From Kitasatospora sp. MAA4 (lineage in GTDB: Bacteria; Actinomycetota; Actinomycetes; Streptomycetales; Streptomycetaceae): DNA of 64,000 nucleotides. Positions 45,875-54,911 of the stretch are shown here, in pieces; position 1 is the first letter of the stretch, and each line of letters opens with the position of its first letter. Position numbers and translations under genes: made by a program. The notes beneath the pieces are model-generated. The model had not been told where the DNA came from and did not search any database. It worked only from the letters and a program-made list of their open reading frames with translations. Location of the stretch: positions 1 through 64,000 of the forward strand of contig NZ_JARZAI010000008.1 of assembly GCF_029893355.1 (NCBI RefSeq). Reading direction: 5' to 3'.

Positions 45875-47376
45875 GCCTGGTCGGCGGGCGCCTGGTCCGC
45901 CTCCTCGTCGGTGTGCGGACGGGCCTTCGGCGGCAGCGCGAGCAGCAGCGCGGACATCGCCAGCAGGCCGCCGACCACCCACCACAGCGCGTGGGTGAAG
46001 GCGTCGGTGAAGACCGCGGACACCGAGGAGTGCGCGAAGTCGGCGTGGTCCACCACGGTGAAGAAGGCCACCGAGACCAGGCCCAGGCCCAGCGCGTTGC
46101 CCAGCTGCTGGGTCGTGTTGATCAGTCCGGAGGCCGAGCCGGAGTGCTCGCGCGGCACGTCGGAGAGCACCGAGTCGGTCAGCGGCGCGACGACCAGGCC
46201 CATCCCCGCACCCATCACGACCAGCGGGAGCGCCATCTGCCACGGGTGGATGCCGGCGCCGTAGCGGTTCGCCTCGGCGAGGTAGATCAGCGCGCCGACC
46301 GCCATCACCAGTGCGCCGGCCTGGAGCACCTTGCGGCCGAACCTCGGTACCAGCTTGGCCACGGACAGTCCTGCGGCGGCGGAGACCGCGATCGAGAACG
46401 GGATGCCGGTCGTCCCGGCGCGCAGCGGGCTCCAGCCAAGGCCCAGCTGCATGTACAGGGTCCAGACCAGGAAGAAGATGCCGCAGACCACCCCGAAGGT
46501 CAGCTGCACGCCCACGCCGGCCGCGAAGCTGCGCACCTGGAAGAGCGAGAGTTCGACCAGCGGCGAGCCGTCCCGGCGGGTCTTGATCCGCTCGTACCGG
46601 ACGAAGAGCGCCAGGACCAGCGGCGAGCAGGCCATCGAGACGAAGCCCCACAGCGGCCAGCCCGACTCGCGTCCCTGGGTCAGCGGGTAGAGCAGCATCA
46701 GCAGACCGAGGCCGGCCAGCGCCATGCCGACCAGGTCCAGGCGCAGCGACTGCGGGGCCCGGGACTCCACGACGTAGCGGTGGCCGAGCAGCAGGCCGGC
46801 GATGCCGACCGGGAGGTTGATCAGGAAGATCGGGCGCCACTCCAGGCCGAAGAGGTTCCACTCCGTCAGCAGGGCGCCGAGCAGCGGGCCGGAGACCGCA
46901 CCCAGGCCGATCATCGCGCCGAAGAGTCCGAAGACCTTGCCGCGCTCATGGGCCGGGAAGGTGACGTGGATGATCGCGAGAACCTGCGGGACCATCAGCG
47001 CGGCCGTGGCGCCCTGGAGGATCCGGGTGGCCACCAGGACGGCCGGGTCGCCGGCGAAGCCGCAGAGCGCCGAGGCGAGGGTGAAGCCGGCGATGCCGAT
47101 CAGGAAGATCCGCTTGCGGCCGTAGATGTCGCCGAGCCGCCCGCCGGTGATCAGGCCGATCGCGAAGGCCAGCGCGTAGCCGCCGGTGACCCACTGGATC
47201 GCGCTGAACGAGGCGCCGAGGTGGTGCTGGATGCTGGGGACGGCGATGTTCACGATGGTGACGTCGACCAGGTCCATGAAGGACGCGGTCATCACCACGG
47301 CGAGGGCGATCCAGCGGCGGCGGTCGCCGGCCGCTGACACCGGATCGGCGGCGGGTATCGGGACGGTGGCGCTCAT
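45847..47376 (-). CDS. DHA2-family MFS efflux transporter with divergent WYL regulator
   Basis: A 509-residue 14-helix drug:proton antiporter: SFMDLVDVTIVNIAVPSIQ in helix 1, GGRLGDIYGRKRIFLIG as motif A and MVPQVLAIIHVTFPAHERGK in the motif C region. The C-terminal tail is Asp/Glu/Gln/Ala rich (about 488-509). ATG 47376 follows AAAGG. The divergent WYL-domain gene 77 bases away is the likely regulator. The substrate is unknown. Confidence 0.88.
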   Translation of the reverse strand: MSATVPIPAADPVSAAGDRRRWIALAVVMTASFMDLVDVTIVNIAVPSIQHHLGASFSAIQWVTGGYALAFAIGLITGGRLGDIYGRKRIFLIGIAGFTLASALCGFAGDPAVLVATRILQGATAALMVPQVLAIIHVTFPAHERGKVFGLFGAMIGLGAVSGPLLGALLTEWNLFGLEWRPIFLINLPVGIAGLLLGHRYVVESRAPQSLRLDLVGMALAGLGLLMLLYPLTQGRESGWPLWGFVSMACSPLVLALFVRYERIKTRRDGSPLVELSLFQVRSFAAGVGVQLTFGVVCGIFFLVWTLYMQLGLGWSPLRAGTTGIPFSIAVSAAAGLSVAKLVPRFGRKVLQAGALVMAVGALIYLAEANRYGAGIHPWQMALPLVVMGAGMGLVVAPLTDSVLSDVPREHSGSASGLINTTQQLGNALGLGLVSVAFFTVVDHADFAHSSVSAVFTDAFTHALWWVVGGLLAMSALLLALPPKARPHTDEEADQAPADQAQTQALPVG

Positions 47377-47453
47377 GGGTACTGGCCTTTCGGGACGGTC
47401 TGCGTTGCTTCGGCCCCGACGGTAGACCCCATCTAGGTCAGTTCCTGTCCCAG

Positions 47454-48443
47454 ATGCCTGCGATGCTGGATCCCGTGAGCGACACACCGGCCCGTCTGCT
47501 GAAACTGCTGTCCCTGCTCCAGACCCCGCGCGAGTGGCCGGGCAGTGAGCTGGCCGAACGGCTCGGGGTGAGCCCGCGCACCATCCGGCGCGACATCGAG
47601 CGGCTGCGCGACCTGGGCTATCCCGTCCAGGCGACGCTGGGCGCGGTGGGTGGCTACCGGCTGGCCGCCGGTGCGGCGATGCCGCCGCTGCTGCTGGACG
47701 ACGAGGAGGCGGTGGCCATCGCGGTCGGCCTGCGGACGGCGGCGGGGGCCGCTGTGAGCGGCATCGAGGAGGCCGCGGTGCGTGCGCTGGCCAAGCTGGA
47801 GCAGGTGCTCCCCTCGCGCCTGCGCCACCGGGTGGGCGCGCTGAACGCGGCGACCGTCCCGCTGGCCGGCGGCGGCCCGCGCGTCGATCCGGCGGACCTG
47901 ACGGTGCTGGCCGCCGCGGTGATCGGACGCGAGCGGGTGCGGTTCGGCTACCGGACGGGCGACGGCACGGTGAGCCGCCGCCTGGTCGAGCCGCACCGGC
48001 TGGTCGCCACCGGGCGCCGCTGGTACCTGGTCGCCTTCGACAACGACCGCGACGACTGGCGGATCTTCCGGATGGACCGGCTGAGCGACCCGATGCCCAC
48101 CGGTGCGCGGACCGAGCCGCGCACGCTGCCGGGCGGCGACGACGCGGCGGCGTACGTCAGCCGCAAGTTGCAGAACCGGGCGCGGACCTACCGGGCGACG
48201 GCCGTCCTGGAGCTGCCGGTTCAGGAGGCTGAGCGCCTGCTCGGCGGGGCCGGGGCCGGGCTGGTGCTGGAGGGGCTCGGCGAGGGGCGGTGCCGGCTGC
48301 GCACGGAGGCCGACACGCTGGAGTGGCTGGCCGCCCGGCTGCTGATGCTGGGCTGCGAGTTCCGGGTCGAGGAGCCGGCTGAACTCGCCGGCCACCTGCG
48401 CGAGTTGGGCAGCCGTGCGACCCGGGCGGCGGGGCAGGCGTAG
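47454..48443 (+). CDS. WYL-domain transcriptional regulator
   Basis: A 329-residue regulator with a DeoR/HTH_11 winged helix (about 8-65: LKLLSLLQTPREWPGSELAE, LGVSPRTIRRDIERLRDLGY) and a WYL domain (about 145-220) holding VEPHRLVATGRRWYLVAFD and DDWRIFRMDRLSD. The WCX-type C-terminal extension closes the protein. WYL domains sense nucleic acid or small ligands. It is divergent from a DHA2 pump, suggesting local control. The start is uncertain: ATG 47454, ATG 47463 or GTG 47475, and the last would place the usual SDTPARLLKLL at the N-terminus. Confidence 0.88.
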   Translation: MPAMLDPVSDTPARLLKLLSLLQTPREWPGSELAERLGVSPRTIRRDIERLRDLGYPVQATLGAVGGYRLAAGAAMPPLLLDDEEAVAIAVGLRTAAGAAVSGIEEAAVRALAKLEQVLPSRLRHRVGALNAATVPLAGGGPRVDPADLTVLAAAVIGRERVRFGYRTGDGTVSRRLVEPHRLVATGRRWYLVAFDNDRDDWRIFRMDRLSDPMPTGARTEPRTLPGGDDAAAYVSRKLQNRARTYRATAVLELPVQEAERLLGGAGAGLVLEGLGEGRCRLRTEADTLEWLAARLLMLGCEFRVEEPAELAGHLRELGSRATRAAGQA

Positions 48444-48463
48444 CCGGTGCGGCGGACAGCGCA

Positions 48464-48508
48464 AGCGGCCCGTGGCCACCGGATCCCCTCCGGTGGCCAC
48501 GGGCCGCT
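48464..48508. terminator. Bidirectional terminator
   Basis: A perfect 20-bp stem (48464-48483 with 48489-48508) and a 5-base loop between two convergent genes. It is the longest perfect hairpin stem I found in the window. Confidence 0.9.
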
Positions 48509-48531
48509 AGGTGCTGCGAGCTGCTACCGGA

Positions 48532-49464
48532 TCAGCGGTGAGCGGCCCGACGGCGGGTGAGGACCACCGCGCCGGCGCCGACGACGAGCAGACCGGCCGC
48601 GCCGATCGAGACGCCGACGAGCGCGGAGCCGTTGGTACCGGTGAAGGCCAGGCCGGTCGGGGTCGTGGAGGCCGGGGCGATCGCCGGGGTGCCGACCGGC
48701 TGGGCCGTCGTGGCCGGCGTGCTCGGGCTACCCGACGGCACGGTGGCTGCGGCGGAGGAGGCCGGAGCGCTGGGGCTACCGGACGGCTTCGCCGAAGCCG
48801 AGGTGGAGGAGGACGGCGACGGCGACGCGGACGGCGTCTTGGTGGGGCCGGCCGGCGGGGTGCTGGTCGAGCCGCTCGGCGGTGCGACGGGCGGGCTCGG
48901 CGGGGTGACGGGCGGGGTGGGGTGGGTGGGAGGGGTGATGGGCGGGGTGGGCGTGGTGCAGGCGGTGCCGCCGTTCCACGCGGTGATCAGGTCCTTCGGG
49001 AAGACCGCGTCCGGGTACTTGGGCAGCGGCCCGGTGATGCCGTCGTGCTTGACGCCCGTGCCGTACAGGTCGATCTGGCCGAAGCACGGCGGGGTGTGGC
49101 TGCTGACGTCCAGCGTCGCCTTGGGCTGCTTCTTGTCGAGCGTGGTGGTGTCCCAGCCCAGGAAGGTCTGGGTGCCGGAGGTCGACCAGCTCGGGCCCTG
49201 GGTGCTGTACGAGGCGAGCGACACCTTGTACTCGCACCCGTCGGCCGGGGTTTCCGTGAGGCGGACGACGAACTTCGTGTACGGCTGGCCCACTCGGCCG
49301 GCCTGCGACCAGGTCTGGCCGCCGTCCGTCGAGTACTCGACGCCGACCGACGAGCACTGGTTCGACGGCTTGGCCTGCGCCGAGGTGGCGAAGGCGAGCG
49401 GGGTGGCGAGGGCTATACCGGCGATTGCCAGCGCCGGAAGCGTCCTGCGGAGAGGTCGGTGCAC
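48532..49464 (-). CDS. Secreted LAxTG cell-wall-anchored protein (sortase substrate)
   Basis: A 310-residue surface protein. A Sec signal ends near residue 30 (ATPLAFATSAQA). Residues 33-165 form a compact domain with cysteines (SSVGVEYSTDGGQTWSQAG, GCEYKVSLASYSTQGPSWS). A long Pro/Thr then Ser/Ala/Pro stalk follows (about 170-265). The end is LAFTG, a hydrophobic helix and RRRAAHR, the class E sortase signal common in streptomycetes. The head domain resembles no family I can name. GTG 49464 has GGGAG nine bases upstream. Confidence 0.85.
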   Translation of the reverse strand: MHRPLRRTLPALAIAGIALATPLAFATSAQAKPSNQCSSVGVEYSTDGGQTWSQAGRVGQPYTKFVVRLTETPADGCEYKVSLASYSTQGPSWSTSGTQTFLGWDTTTLDKKQPKATLDVSSHTPPCFGQIDLYGTGVKHDGITGPLPKYPDAVFPKDLITAWNGGTACTTPTPPITPPTHPTPPVTPPSPPVAPPSGSTSTPPAGPTKTPSASPSPSSSTSASAKPSGSPSAPASSAAATVPSGSPSTPATTAQPVGTPAIAPASTTPTGLAFTGTNGSALVGVSIGAAGLLVVGAGAVVLTRRRAAHR

Positions 49465-49650
49465 TGAGGGTTGCTCCCTGGAAATGGTGGTGCGTGCTGT
49501 TCTCAAGGCGTCGACCAGGCGGTTTGAACCCGGAACCGGCCACACGGCCTTGGATCGCCAGACGGTACACGACTGAGCCCACGTCACTCCGACCGGGTGG
49601 TATCGGGAGCGGATACCCGGGTGGGCGGTGACGTGGGGTGAGGTGAGGGG

Positions 49651-50268
49651 CTACCAGGTGAACTCGGGGTCGACCTCGGAGCAGGCGCCCAGTCGGCGGC
49701 CGAGGAGGGCCAGCAGGCGGGTCTGCGGGTCGGCGTTCGGGGCGGTGGGGACGGCGGGGGCGTAGTGGGCCGGGCTGGGCGGGCGGTCGCGTTGGCGGGT
49801 GGCCTCGTGGAGGGCGAACTCGACGAGTTCGGGGGCGAGATGGGTGTCGCCGCCGGTGGCGCGGGCGAGGTCCCAGGTGTGCACGGTGGCGTCCGTGATC
49901 AGTGCGGCGCAGTAGTCGAGCGCGGAGCGGTCGCCGCCGGGCAGATGGACGGTCAGGTCGAGTGCGCCGGGGACGGCGAACGCCTCGCGGGCCGCGTCGG
50001 CCGCCGCCGTCCAGGCCGCCGCGAGGTCGTCGCCGCGCCCGCCGGCCGGCGGTTCGCCGGCGGCTGCGCCCATCAGCCGTTTGGGTACCCACAGTTGCTG
50101 GACCGTGAGGTGGTGGACCAGGTCGTACACCGACCACTCGCTGCACGGCGTCGGCGCCGTCCACTGATTGGCGGCCACCAGGTGTACCCGGCGGCCGAAG
50201 GAGGCGAGTGCCTCGGTGTGCAGCCGCAGGATCTCGCGCTGCTGCCTGCTCGCGGCGTCGTGCGCCAT
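49651..50268 (-). CDS. TIGR03086-family metal-binding (mycothiol/DinB-like) protein
   Basis: A 205-residue four-helix-bundle protein of the DinB/maleylpyruvate-isomerase-like group. The metal-site histidines are expected in VYDLVHHLTVQQ and ITDATVHTWDLARATG; TPCSEWSVYDLV is diagnostic of TIGR03086. Related enzymes use mycothiol as cofactor, but this subgroup has no assigned reaction. It is the last of three minus-strand genes (hemerythrin, DUF6158, this one), separated by 15 bases from the previous gene. Confidence 0.86.
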   Translation of the reverse strand: MAHDAASRQQREILRLHTEALASFGRRVHLVAANQWTAPTPCSEWSVYDLVHHLTVQQLWVPKRLMGAAAGEPPAGGRGDDLAAAWTAAADAAREAFAVPGALDLTVHLPGGDRSALDYCAALITDATVHTWDLARATGGDTHLAPELVEFALHEATRQRDRPPSPAHYAPAVPTAPNADPQTRLLALLGRRLGACSEVDPEFTW

Positions 50269-50283
50269 CGCTCCGGCCCGCCC

Positions 50284-50565
50284 TCAGTGGGGGGAGGCTT
50301 CGGCCCGGGCGGCGGCCTCCCGTGCGCGGGCTCCCGCCCGGGTGCGGCCGGCGGTGACCATCCGGATCGGGAAGCGGCGCAGGTACTCGGCCTCCAGCTC
50401 GGCGGTCCGCTCGGTGTGCCGCCGCAGCGCCTCGTCGGAGCCGTACAGGAAGGTCTCGTGCCTGGTCCGGTGCAGCTGCTCCAGCTCGTGCAGCAGGCGG
50501 TCGCCCATGAGGTCGCCGGCGGCGATGCCCTGGTGGGTGCCGGGCGGGAAGTCGGAGATTCGCAT
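50284..50565 (-). CDS. DUF6158-like small protein
   Basis: A 93-residue helical, highly charged protein: DRLLHELEQLHRTRHETFLY, GSDEALRRHTERTAELEAEY, LRRFPIRMVTAGRTRAGAR. I recall this pattern as DUF6158, common in actinobacteria and of unknown function. GGAGGCATCCCC precedes the ATG. It lies between a hemerythrin and a TIGR03086 gene on the same strand and is probably in one operon with them. Confidence 0.78.
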   Translation of the reverse strand: MRISDFPPGTHQGIAAGDLMGDRLLHELEQLHRTRHETFLYGSDEALRRHTERTAELEAEYLRRFPIRMVTAGRTRAGARAREAAARAEASPH

Positions 50566-50603
50566 GGGGATGCCTCCTCGGTGCCGGGGGTGGTCTGCGG
50601 TGG

Positions 50604-51146
50604 TTAGTCCTCTATGGGCGGATTGCCCGTCGGGGCGCTCGGGAAACCGGGCGGGCTCGACGGCGGGCGTGGGGCGGTCTCGCGGACCGCGATCAGCTGG
50701 GTGCCGATCTCCTGGAGCGTCTTGCGGCTGACGCTGGCCCGCACCAGCGGGAACCAGTCGCGCTCCTCCGCCTCGATGTGTCGGCTGACCGTGTCGATCA
50801 GCTCCAGCACCCGGGTGTCGTGCGCCGCCCGGGCCTCGGGCGACTCGCCGTCGGGCCGCGCACCGAGCTCCTCGCAGAGCTCGTCGGCCGTGCGGTGCAG
50901 GCGGTAGCTGCGCAGCACCTCGTTCTCGGGGTCGGACAGCAGGGCGCGCAGCCGCGGGTACAGCACCTCGTCCTCCAGGTACGTGTGGACGGTGAGGAGG
51001 TGCACGATCCGATCCGCGAGGTCGGATCCGGCCGCGTCGTCGGCCGCCCCGGTGGCGCGCTGCGCCAGGTAGTCACGGTAGGCCCCGAACAGCCGGAGGA
51101 TCTCCTTGCGGTCCTCCTTGAGCAGCACGATCGCGTCGTTGGACAT
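50604..51146 (-). CDS. Hemerythrin HHE-domain protein
   Basis: A 180-residue four-helix protein with a hemerythrin-like fold: AIVLLKEDRKEILRLFGAY, LLTVHTYLEDEVLYPRLRAL and VSRHIEAEERDWFPLVRASV hold the His/Glu ligands expected for a di-iron site, although the first helix has Lys-Glu-Asp where His is usual. A Pro-rich tail follows (about 155-180). Roles may include oxygen or nitric oxide sensing or iron handling. GAGGTGA lies seven bases before the ATG. Confidence 0.88.
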   Translation of the reverse strand: MSNDAIVLLKEDRKEILRLFGAYRDYLAQRATGAADDAAGSDLADRIVHLLTVHTYLEDEVLYPRLRALLSDPENEVLRSYRLHRTADELCEELGARPDGESPEARAAHDTRVLELIDTVSRHIEAEERDWFPLVRASVSRKTLQEIGTQLIAVRETAPRPPSSPPGFPSAPTGNPPIED

Positions 51147-51205
51147 CCGCGCTCACCTCATCGGTCTTGCGACCCCCTGTAACGATGGTGCCAAATCTCG
51201 CGCGC

Positions 51206-52279
51206 TCAGGCCCGGGGACGGGTGGCGAGCAGCTCGGCCAGGTCGTAGCCGACCGGCTCCTCCAGCTGCCGGTAGTCGCAGCTCTCCGGCGCCCGGTCGG
51301 GTCGCCAGCGCTTGAAACGGGTGGTGTGCCGGAACCGGCTGCCCTCCATGTGGTCGTAGCCGACCTCGCAGACCCGTTCGGGGCGCAGCGGCACCCAGGT
51401 GGCGTCCTTGCCGCCGCTCCACCGGCTCGGCGCGCCGGGCAGCCGGGCGCTCTCGTGCGCGGAGTCGTCCGTCCAGGCCGCCCAGGGGTGGCCGCTCGGA
51501 TCGGCCATCCGCAGCGGCGCCAGCTCCTCGGCCAGCTCGCGGCGGCGGGCCGCGGTGAACGAGGAGCAGACCCCGACGTGCTGCAGGACGCCCGCCGCGT
51601 CGTAGAGGCCCAGCAGGAGCGAGCCGGCGCCGCCGCCGTCCTTGTGGTCGCGGTAGCCGGCCACCACGCAGTCGGCGGTGCGGCCGTGCTTGATCTTGAA
51701 CATCGACCGCACTCCCGGCCGGTACGGCTGATCGAGCGGTTTCGCCACGATCCCGTCCAGGCCGGCGCCCTCGAAGCGGGTGAACCAGCTGCGGGCCAGC
51801 TCCCGGTCGGTGGTGGCGGGAGCGGTGTGCACGGGCGGACCGGCGGTGGCGAGGACGGCCACCAGCGCGTCGCGCCGGGCGGACAGCGGCTGCTCGGTGA
51901 GCAGGACGTCCCCGAGGGCCAGCAGGTCGAAGGCGACGAACGAGGCGGGCGTGCGCTCGGCCAGCGTGCGGACCCGGGAGGCCGCCGGGTGGATCCGCTC
52001 CTGGAGCTCCTCGAAGTGCAGCCGCCCGTCGTGCGCCAGGACGATCTCGCCGTCCAGCACGCAGCGCTCCGGCAGCTCGGCGCGCAGTGCGGTCACCAGC
52101 TCGGGGAAGTACCTGGTCAGGGACTTGCCGGTGCGGCTGGCCAACTCCACCTCCGCGCCGTCGCGGAAGACGATCGAGCGGAATCCGTCCCACTTGGCCT
52201 CGTACTGCATGCCCGCGGGAATCTCGTCCACCGCCTTGGCCAGCATGGGCTCGACCGGCGGCATGATCGGGAGGTCCAT
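51206..52279 (-). CDS. ligC: ATP-dependent DNA ligase, LigC type
   Basis: A 357-residue ligase. The adenylation lysine is K29 in YEAKWDGFRS; other nucleotidyltransferase motifs are ELASRTGKSLTRYFPEL, CVLDGEIVLAH, SFVAFDLLALGD, DGIVAKPLDQPYRPG and MFKIKHGRTADCVVAGY. An OB-fold domain fills the C-terminus. It lacks a DNA-binding N-terminal domain, as LigC does. It is divergent from a LigD polymerase-type gene 73 bases away, a standard actinobacterial pairing for end joining or base-excision repair. Confidence 0.92.
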   Translation of the reverse strand: MDLPIMPPVEPMLAKAVDEIPAGMQYEAKWDGFRSIVFRDGAEVELASRTGKSLTRYFPELVTALRAELPERCVLDGEIVLAHDGRLHFEELQERIHPAASRVRTLAERTPASFVAFDLLALGDVLLTEQPLSARRDALVAVLATAGPPVHTAPATTDRELARSWFTRFEGAGLDGIVAKPLDQPYRPGVRSMFKIKHGRTADCVVAGYRDHKDGGGAGSLLLGLYDAAGVLQHVGVCSSFTAARRRELAEELAPLRMADPSGHPWAAWTDDSAHESARLPGAPSRWSGGKDATWVPLRPERVCEVGYDHMEGSRFRHTTRFKRWRPDRAPESCDYRQLEEPVGYDLAELLATRPRA

Positions 52280-52340
52280 CCTCCGATGGTGCGTCGCCGG
52301 TTGCGTATCTGCATGTCGCGCCGCTTTCCGGGTGCGGACC

Positions 52341-52355
52341 TACCGTGGAGGCATG
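52341..52355 (+). promoter_or_regulatory. -10 element six bases before the LigD-Pol start (likely leaderless)
   Basis: TACCGT (52341-52346), the six bases GGAGGC, then ATG 52353. GGAGG is too close to the ATG to serve as a normal ribosome site, so leaderless initiation is preferred. Confidence 0.5.
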
Positions 52356-53360
52356 GCTGAAGCGGTGGAGCTGGAGGTCGGCGGGCGCAGCGTGCGGATC
52401 TCGAACCCGGGCAAGGTGTACTACCCCGTTCCGGGGTTCACCAAGTTGGACGTCGCCCAGTACTACCAGGCCGTCGGCGAGGCGGTGCTGCGCGGGGTGC
52501 GCGATCGGCCGACCACCTTGCAGCGGTTCCCCGACGGGGTCGAGGGCGAGTTCTTCTACCAGAAGCGCGCGCCCAAGAGCCTGCCGGACTGGCTGCCCAC
52601 CGCGCGGATCGCCTTCCCCAGCGGCCGTTTCGCCGACGAGATCTGCCCGACCGAGCCGGCCGCCGTGCTCTGGGCCGCCAACCTCGGCTGCCTGACCTTC
52701 CACCCCTGGCCGGTCCGCCGCGGCGACACCGACCGCCCCGACGAACTGCGGCTCGACCTGGACCCGCAGCCCGGGACGGACTTCCGCGACGCCGTCCGGG
52801 CGGCGCACGAGCTGCGGGTGGTGCTGGACGAGCACGGCCTGCGCGGCTGGCCCAAGACCTCCGGCGGGCGCGGCCTGCACGTCTACGTCCCGATCCGGCC
52901 CGACTGGACGTACCCCGAGGTGCGCGGGGCCGCGATCGCGCTGGGCCGGGAGCTGGAGCGCCGGATGCCGGAGGCGGTCACCACCGCGTGGTGGAAGGAG
53001 GAGCGCGGCGAGAAGGTCTTCGTGGACTACAACCAGATGGCCCGGGACCGGACCATCGCCTCCGCGTACTCGCTGCGCGCCAGGCCGGAGGCGACCGCCT
53101 CGACGCCGCTGGCCTGGGAGGAGCTGGACGGCGCCACGCCGCTGGACTTCACGCTCCGCACCGTGCCGGCCCGGCTCGCCGCCTCGGGCGATCCCTTCGC
53201 GGAGCTGGCCGAGCACGCCTTCGGCCTGGAGGCCGTCCTGGAGCTGGCCGCGCGGCAGGCACGCGACGAGGGTCTGGGCGAGCTGCCGTACCCGCCCGAC
53301 CACCCGAAGGCGCCGGGCGAGCCGCCCCGGGTCCAACCCAGCCGCGCGCGCAAGACCTGA
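52353..53360 (+). CDS. ligD: Stand-alone LigD polymerase (primase-like) domain protein
   Basis: A 335-residue archaeo-eukaryotic-primase-type polymerase equivalent to the LigD Pol module. Family blocks are VRISNPGKVYYPVPGFTKLD, GEFFYQKRAPKSLPDWL, LRLDLDPQPG with the two metal-binding Asp, KTSGGRGLHVYVPI and FVDYNQMARDRTIASAYSLR. There is no ligase or phosphoesterase module, so it works in trans with a ligase, presumably the divergent LigC. Ku is not in the window. It converges on lnt with three bases between stop codons. Confidence 0.92.
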   Translation: MAEAVELEVGGRSVRISNPGKVYYPVPGFTKLDVAQYYQAVGEAVLRGVRDRPTTLQRFPDGVEGEFFYQKRAPKSLPDWLPTARIAFPSGRFADEICPTEPAAVLWAANLGCLTFHPWPVRRGDTDRPDELRLDLDPQPGTDFRDAVRAAHELRVVLDEHGLRGWPKTSGGRGLHVYVPIRPDWTYPEVRGAAIALGRELERRMPEAVTTAWWKEERGEKVFVDYNQMARDRTIASAYSLRARPEATASTPLAWEELDGATPLDFTLRTVPARLAASGDPFAELAEHAFGLEAVLELAARQARDEGLGELPYPPDHPKAPGEPPRVQPSRARKT

Positions 53361-53363
53361 GTC

Positions 53364-54911
53364 CTACGGGACCGGGGTCGCCGGTACGCGCTCGGGGCCG
53401 AGCGGCTGCGGGTGCCGGCGGCGGCCGGGGCGCAGCGCCAGGGCGGTCGCGCAGGCGCTGACCAGGACGGCCGTCCAGGGAACCACGTCGCCGACCCGGT
53501 CGTACCAGGTGCGCGAGCGGGCGTCGGGCAGTGCGAGGCGCACGGTGAGGGCGCCGGTGCGGCCGGTGCCGTAGCGGGCGAGTTGGCGGCCCTGCGCGTC
53601 GAAGGCCACCGAGACGCCGGTGAGCGCCGCCTGCACGACCGGTCGTCCGGTCTCGGCGGCCCGCAGCGCGGCCAGTGAGGCGTGCTGGTCGGGGGCCGCG
53701 GTGTCCTGGAAGCTGGAGGTCGCGGACTGGTAGACGATCAGCTGCGCGCCCTGGTCGGCGGCCGTCCTGGCCATGTCGGGGAAGGCCGACTCGAAGCAGA
53801 TCAGCACCCCGAGCGGGAGCTGGCGTCCGGTCCGGTCGGTGGGGTCGAAGAGGTGGAACGAGGTGCCCGGGGTGCGGTTCTCGGCGGCGGCGCGGCTGAT
53901 CCCGGCGATCCAGCCGAGCAGTGGGCGCAGCGGGATGTACTCGCCGAACGGCACCAGGCGCATCTTGGCGTAGCGCGCCCGGATGCCGTCGGGGCCGATC
54001 AGCACGGCGTCCTTGGAGATGGTCCCGTCGGCCTTCCGGGCGTCCTCGTTGACCAGCAGTTCGGCGTCGGCGGAGGCGGAGAGTGCGCGCAGCCGGGCGA
54101 GCGTCGCGGTGTCGCGGGTCAGGTCGGTGCCGACGCTGCTCTCGCCCCAGACGATCAGGTCCGGGCGGGGTCCCGGCAGGTCGGCGGTGATCCGGGCGGA
54201 GGCGTCGAAGCGGGTGGCGACGTCGGGCAGCACGCCCGGCTGCACCAGTGCGACGCTCTCGTAGCGGACGGGCACCGGGCCCGGTTGCAGCCAGAAGCCG
54301 AGCGGTCCGGCGAGCAGCACCAGGGCGGTCGCCGCGGCGCCGGTGGTGCGGACCGGTAGCCGGTCCGCCAGCAGGATGATCAGCACACCGGTGTTGGCCG
54401 TCACCACGGCCGCGCTCACCAGCCAGACGCCGCCGATCGAGGCGAGCGCGAGCACCGTGGGGTGGCGCCACTGGGTGGCCCCGAGCAGCGCCCACGGCCC
54501 GCCCAGCGCCTGCCAGGAGCGGGCGAACTCGCTGACCACCCAGGCGGACGGGACCACCACCAGCGCCGCGCCGGCCCGGCCGGGGGTCAGCGGCGGGCGC
54601 AGCAGCGTCCAGACCGCCAGGCCCACGCCGCCCTGCAGGACGCCGAACAGCGCCGCGATCAGCAGCAGCCCGGGGCCGACCGTGGGGACCAGCCAGTACA
54701 TCGCGGTCAGCACGAACCCGGTGCCGAACCACCACCCGCGCACCGCCGCCTCCCGGGCGTGCGGGGCGCGCTGCATCAGCAGCAGCCCGGGCACCAGCGC
54801 CACCCAGGCCAGCGCCTCCAGGTCGAGCGGGGGGAAGGCCAGCACGGGGAGCGCGCCGGCGGCCAGCGAACCGTACCGGACGGGATCGGAGAACGCGGCT
54901 CGGAGCGTCAT
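53364..54911 (-). CDS. lnt: Apolipoprotein N-acyltransferase
   Basis: A 515-residue membrane enzyme that adds a third acyl chain to lipoproteins. About seven membrane helices occupy residues 10-205 plus one near the C-terminus. The nitrilase-like domain carries the catalytic triad E257 (WGESSVG), K316 (YAKMRLVPFGEY) and C372 (VLICFESAFPDMA). ATG 54911 lies six bases after GACAAT on the minus strand and has no ribosome site, so it may be leaderless. A GTG at 54944 is in frame. Confidence 0.93.
   Translation of the reverse strand: MTLRAAFSDPVRYGSLAAGALPVLAFPPLDLEALAWVALVPGLLLMQRAPHAREAAVRGWWFGTGFVLTAMYWLVPTVGPGLLLIAALFGVLQGGVGLAVWTLLRPPLTPGRAGAALVVVPSAWVVSEFARSWQALGGPWALLGATQWRHPTVLALASIGGVWLVSAAVVTANTGVLIILLADRLPVRTTGAAATALVLLAGPLGFWLQPGPVPVRYESVALVQPGVLPDVATRFDASARITADLPGPRPDLIVWGESSVGTDLTRDTATLARLRALSASADAELLVNEDARKADGTISKDAVLIGPDGIRARYAKMRLVPFGEYIPLRPLLGWIAGISRAAAENRTPGTSFHLFDPTDRTGRQLPLGVLICFESAFPDMARTAADQGAQLIVYQSATSSFQDTAAPDQHASLAALRAAETGRPVVQAALTGVSVAFDAQGRQLARYGTGRTGALTVRLALPDARSRTWYDRVGDVVPWTAVLVSACATALALRPGRRRHPQPLGPERVPATPVP

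Noticed and set aside
43672..47337. A 1221-codon plus-strand frame spanning the SpoIIE phosphatase, stress protein and MFS genes.
   Set aside because: It crosses three well-supported genes in other frames or on the other strand and consists of Arg/Gly/Ala-rich shadow sequence.
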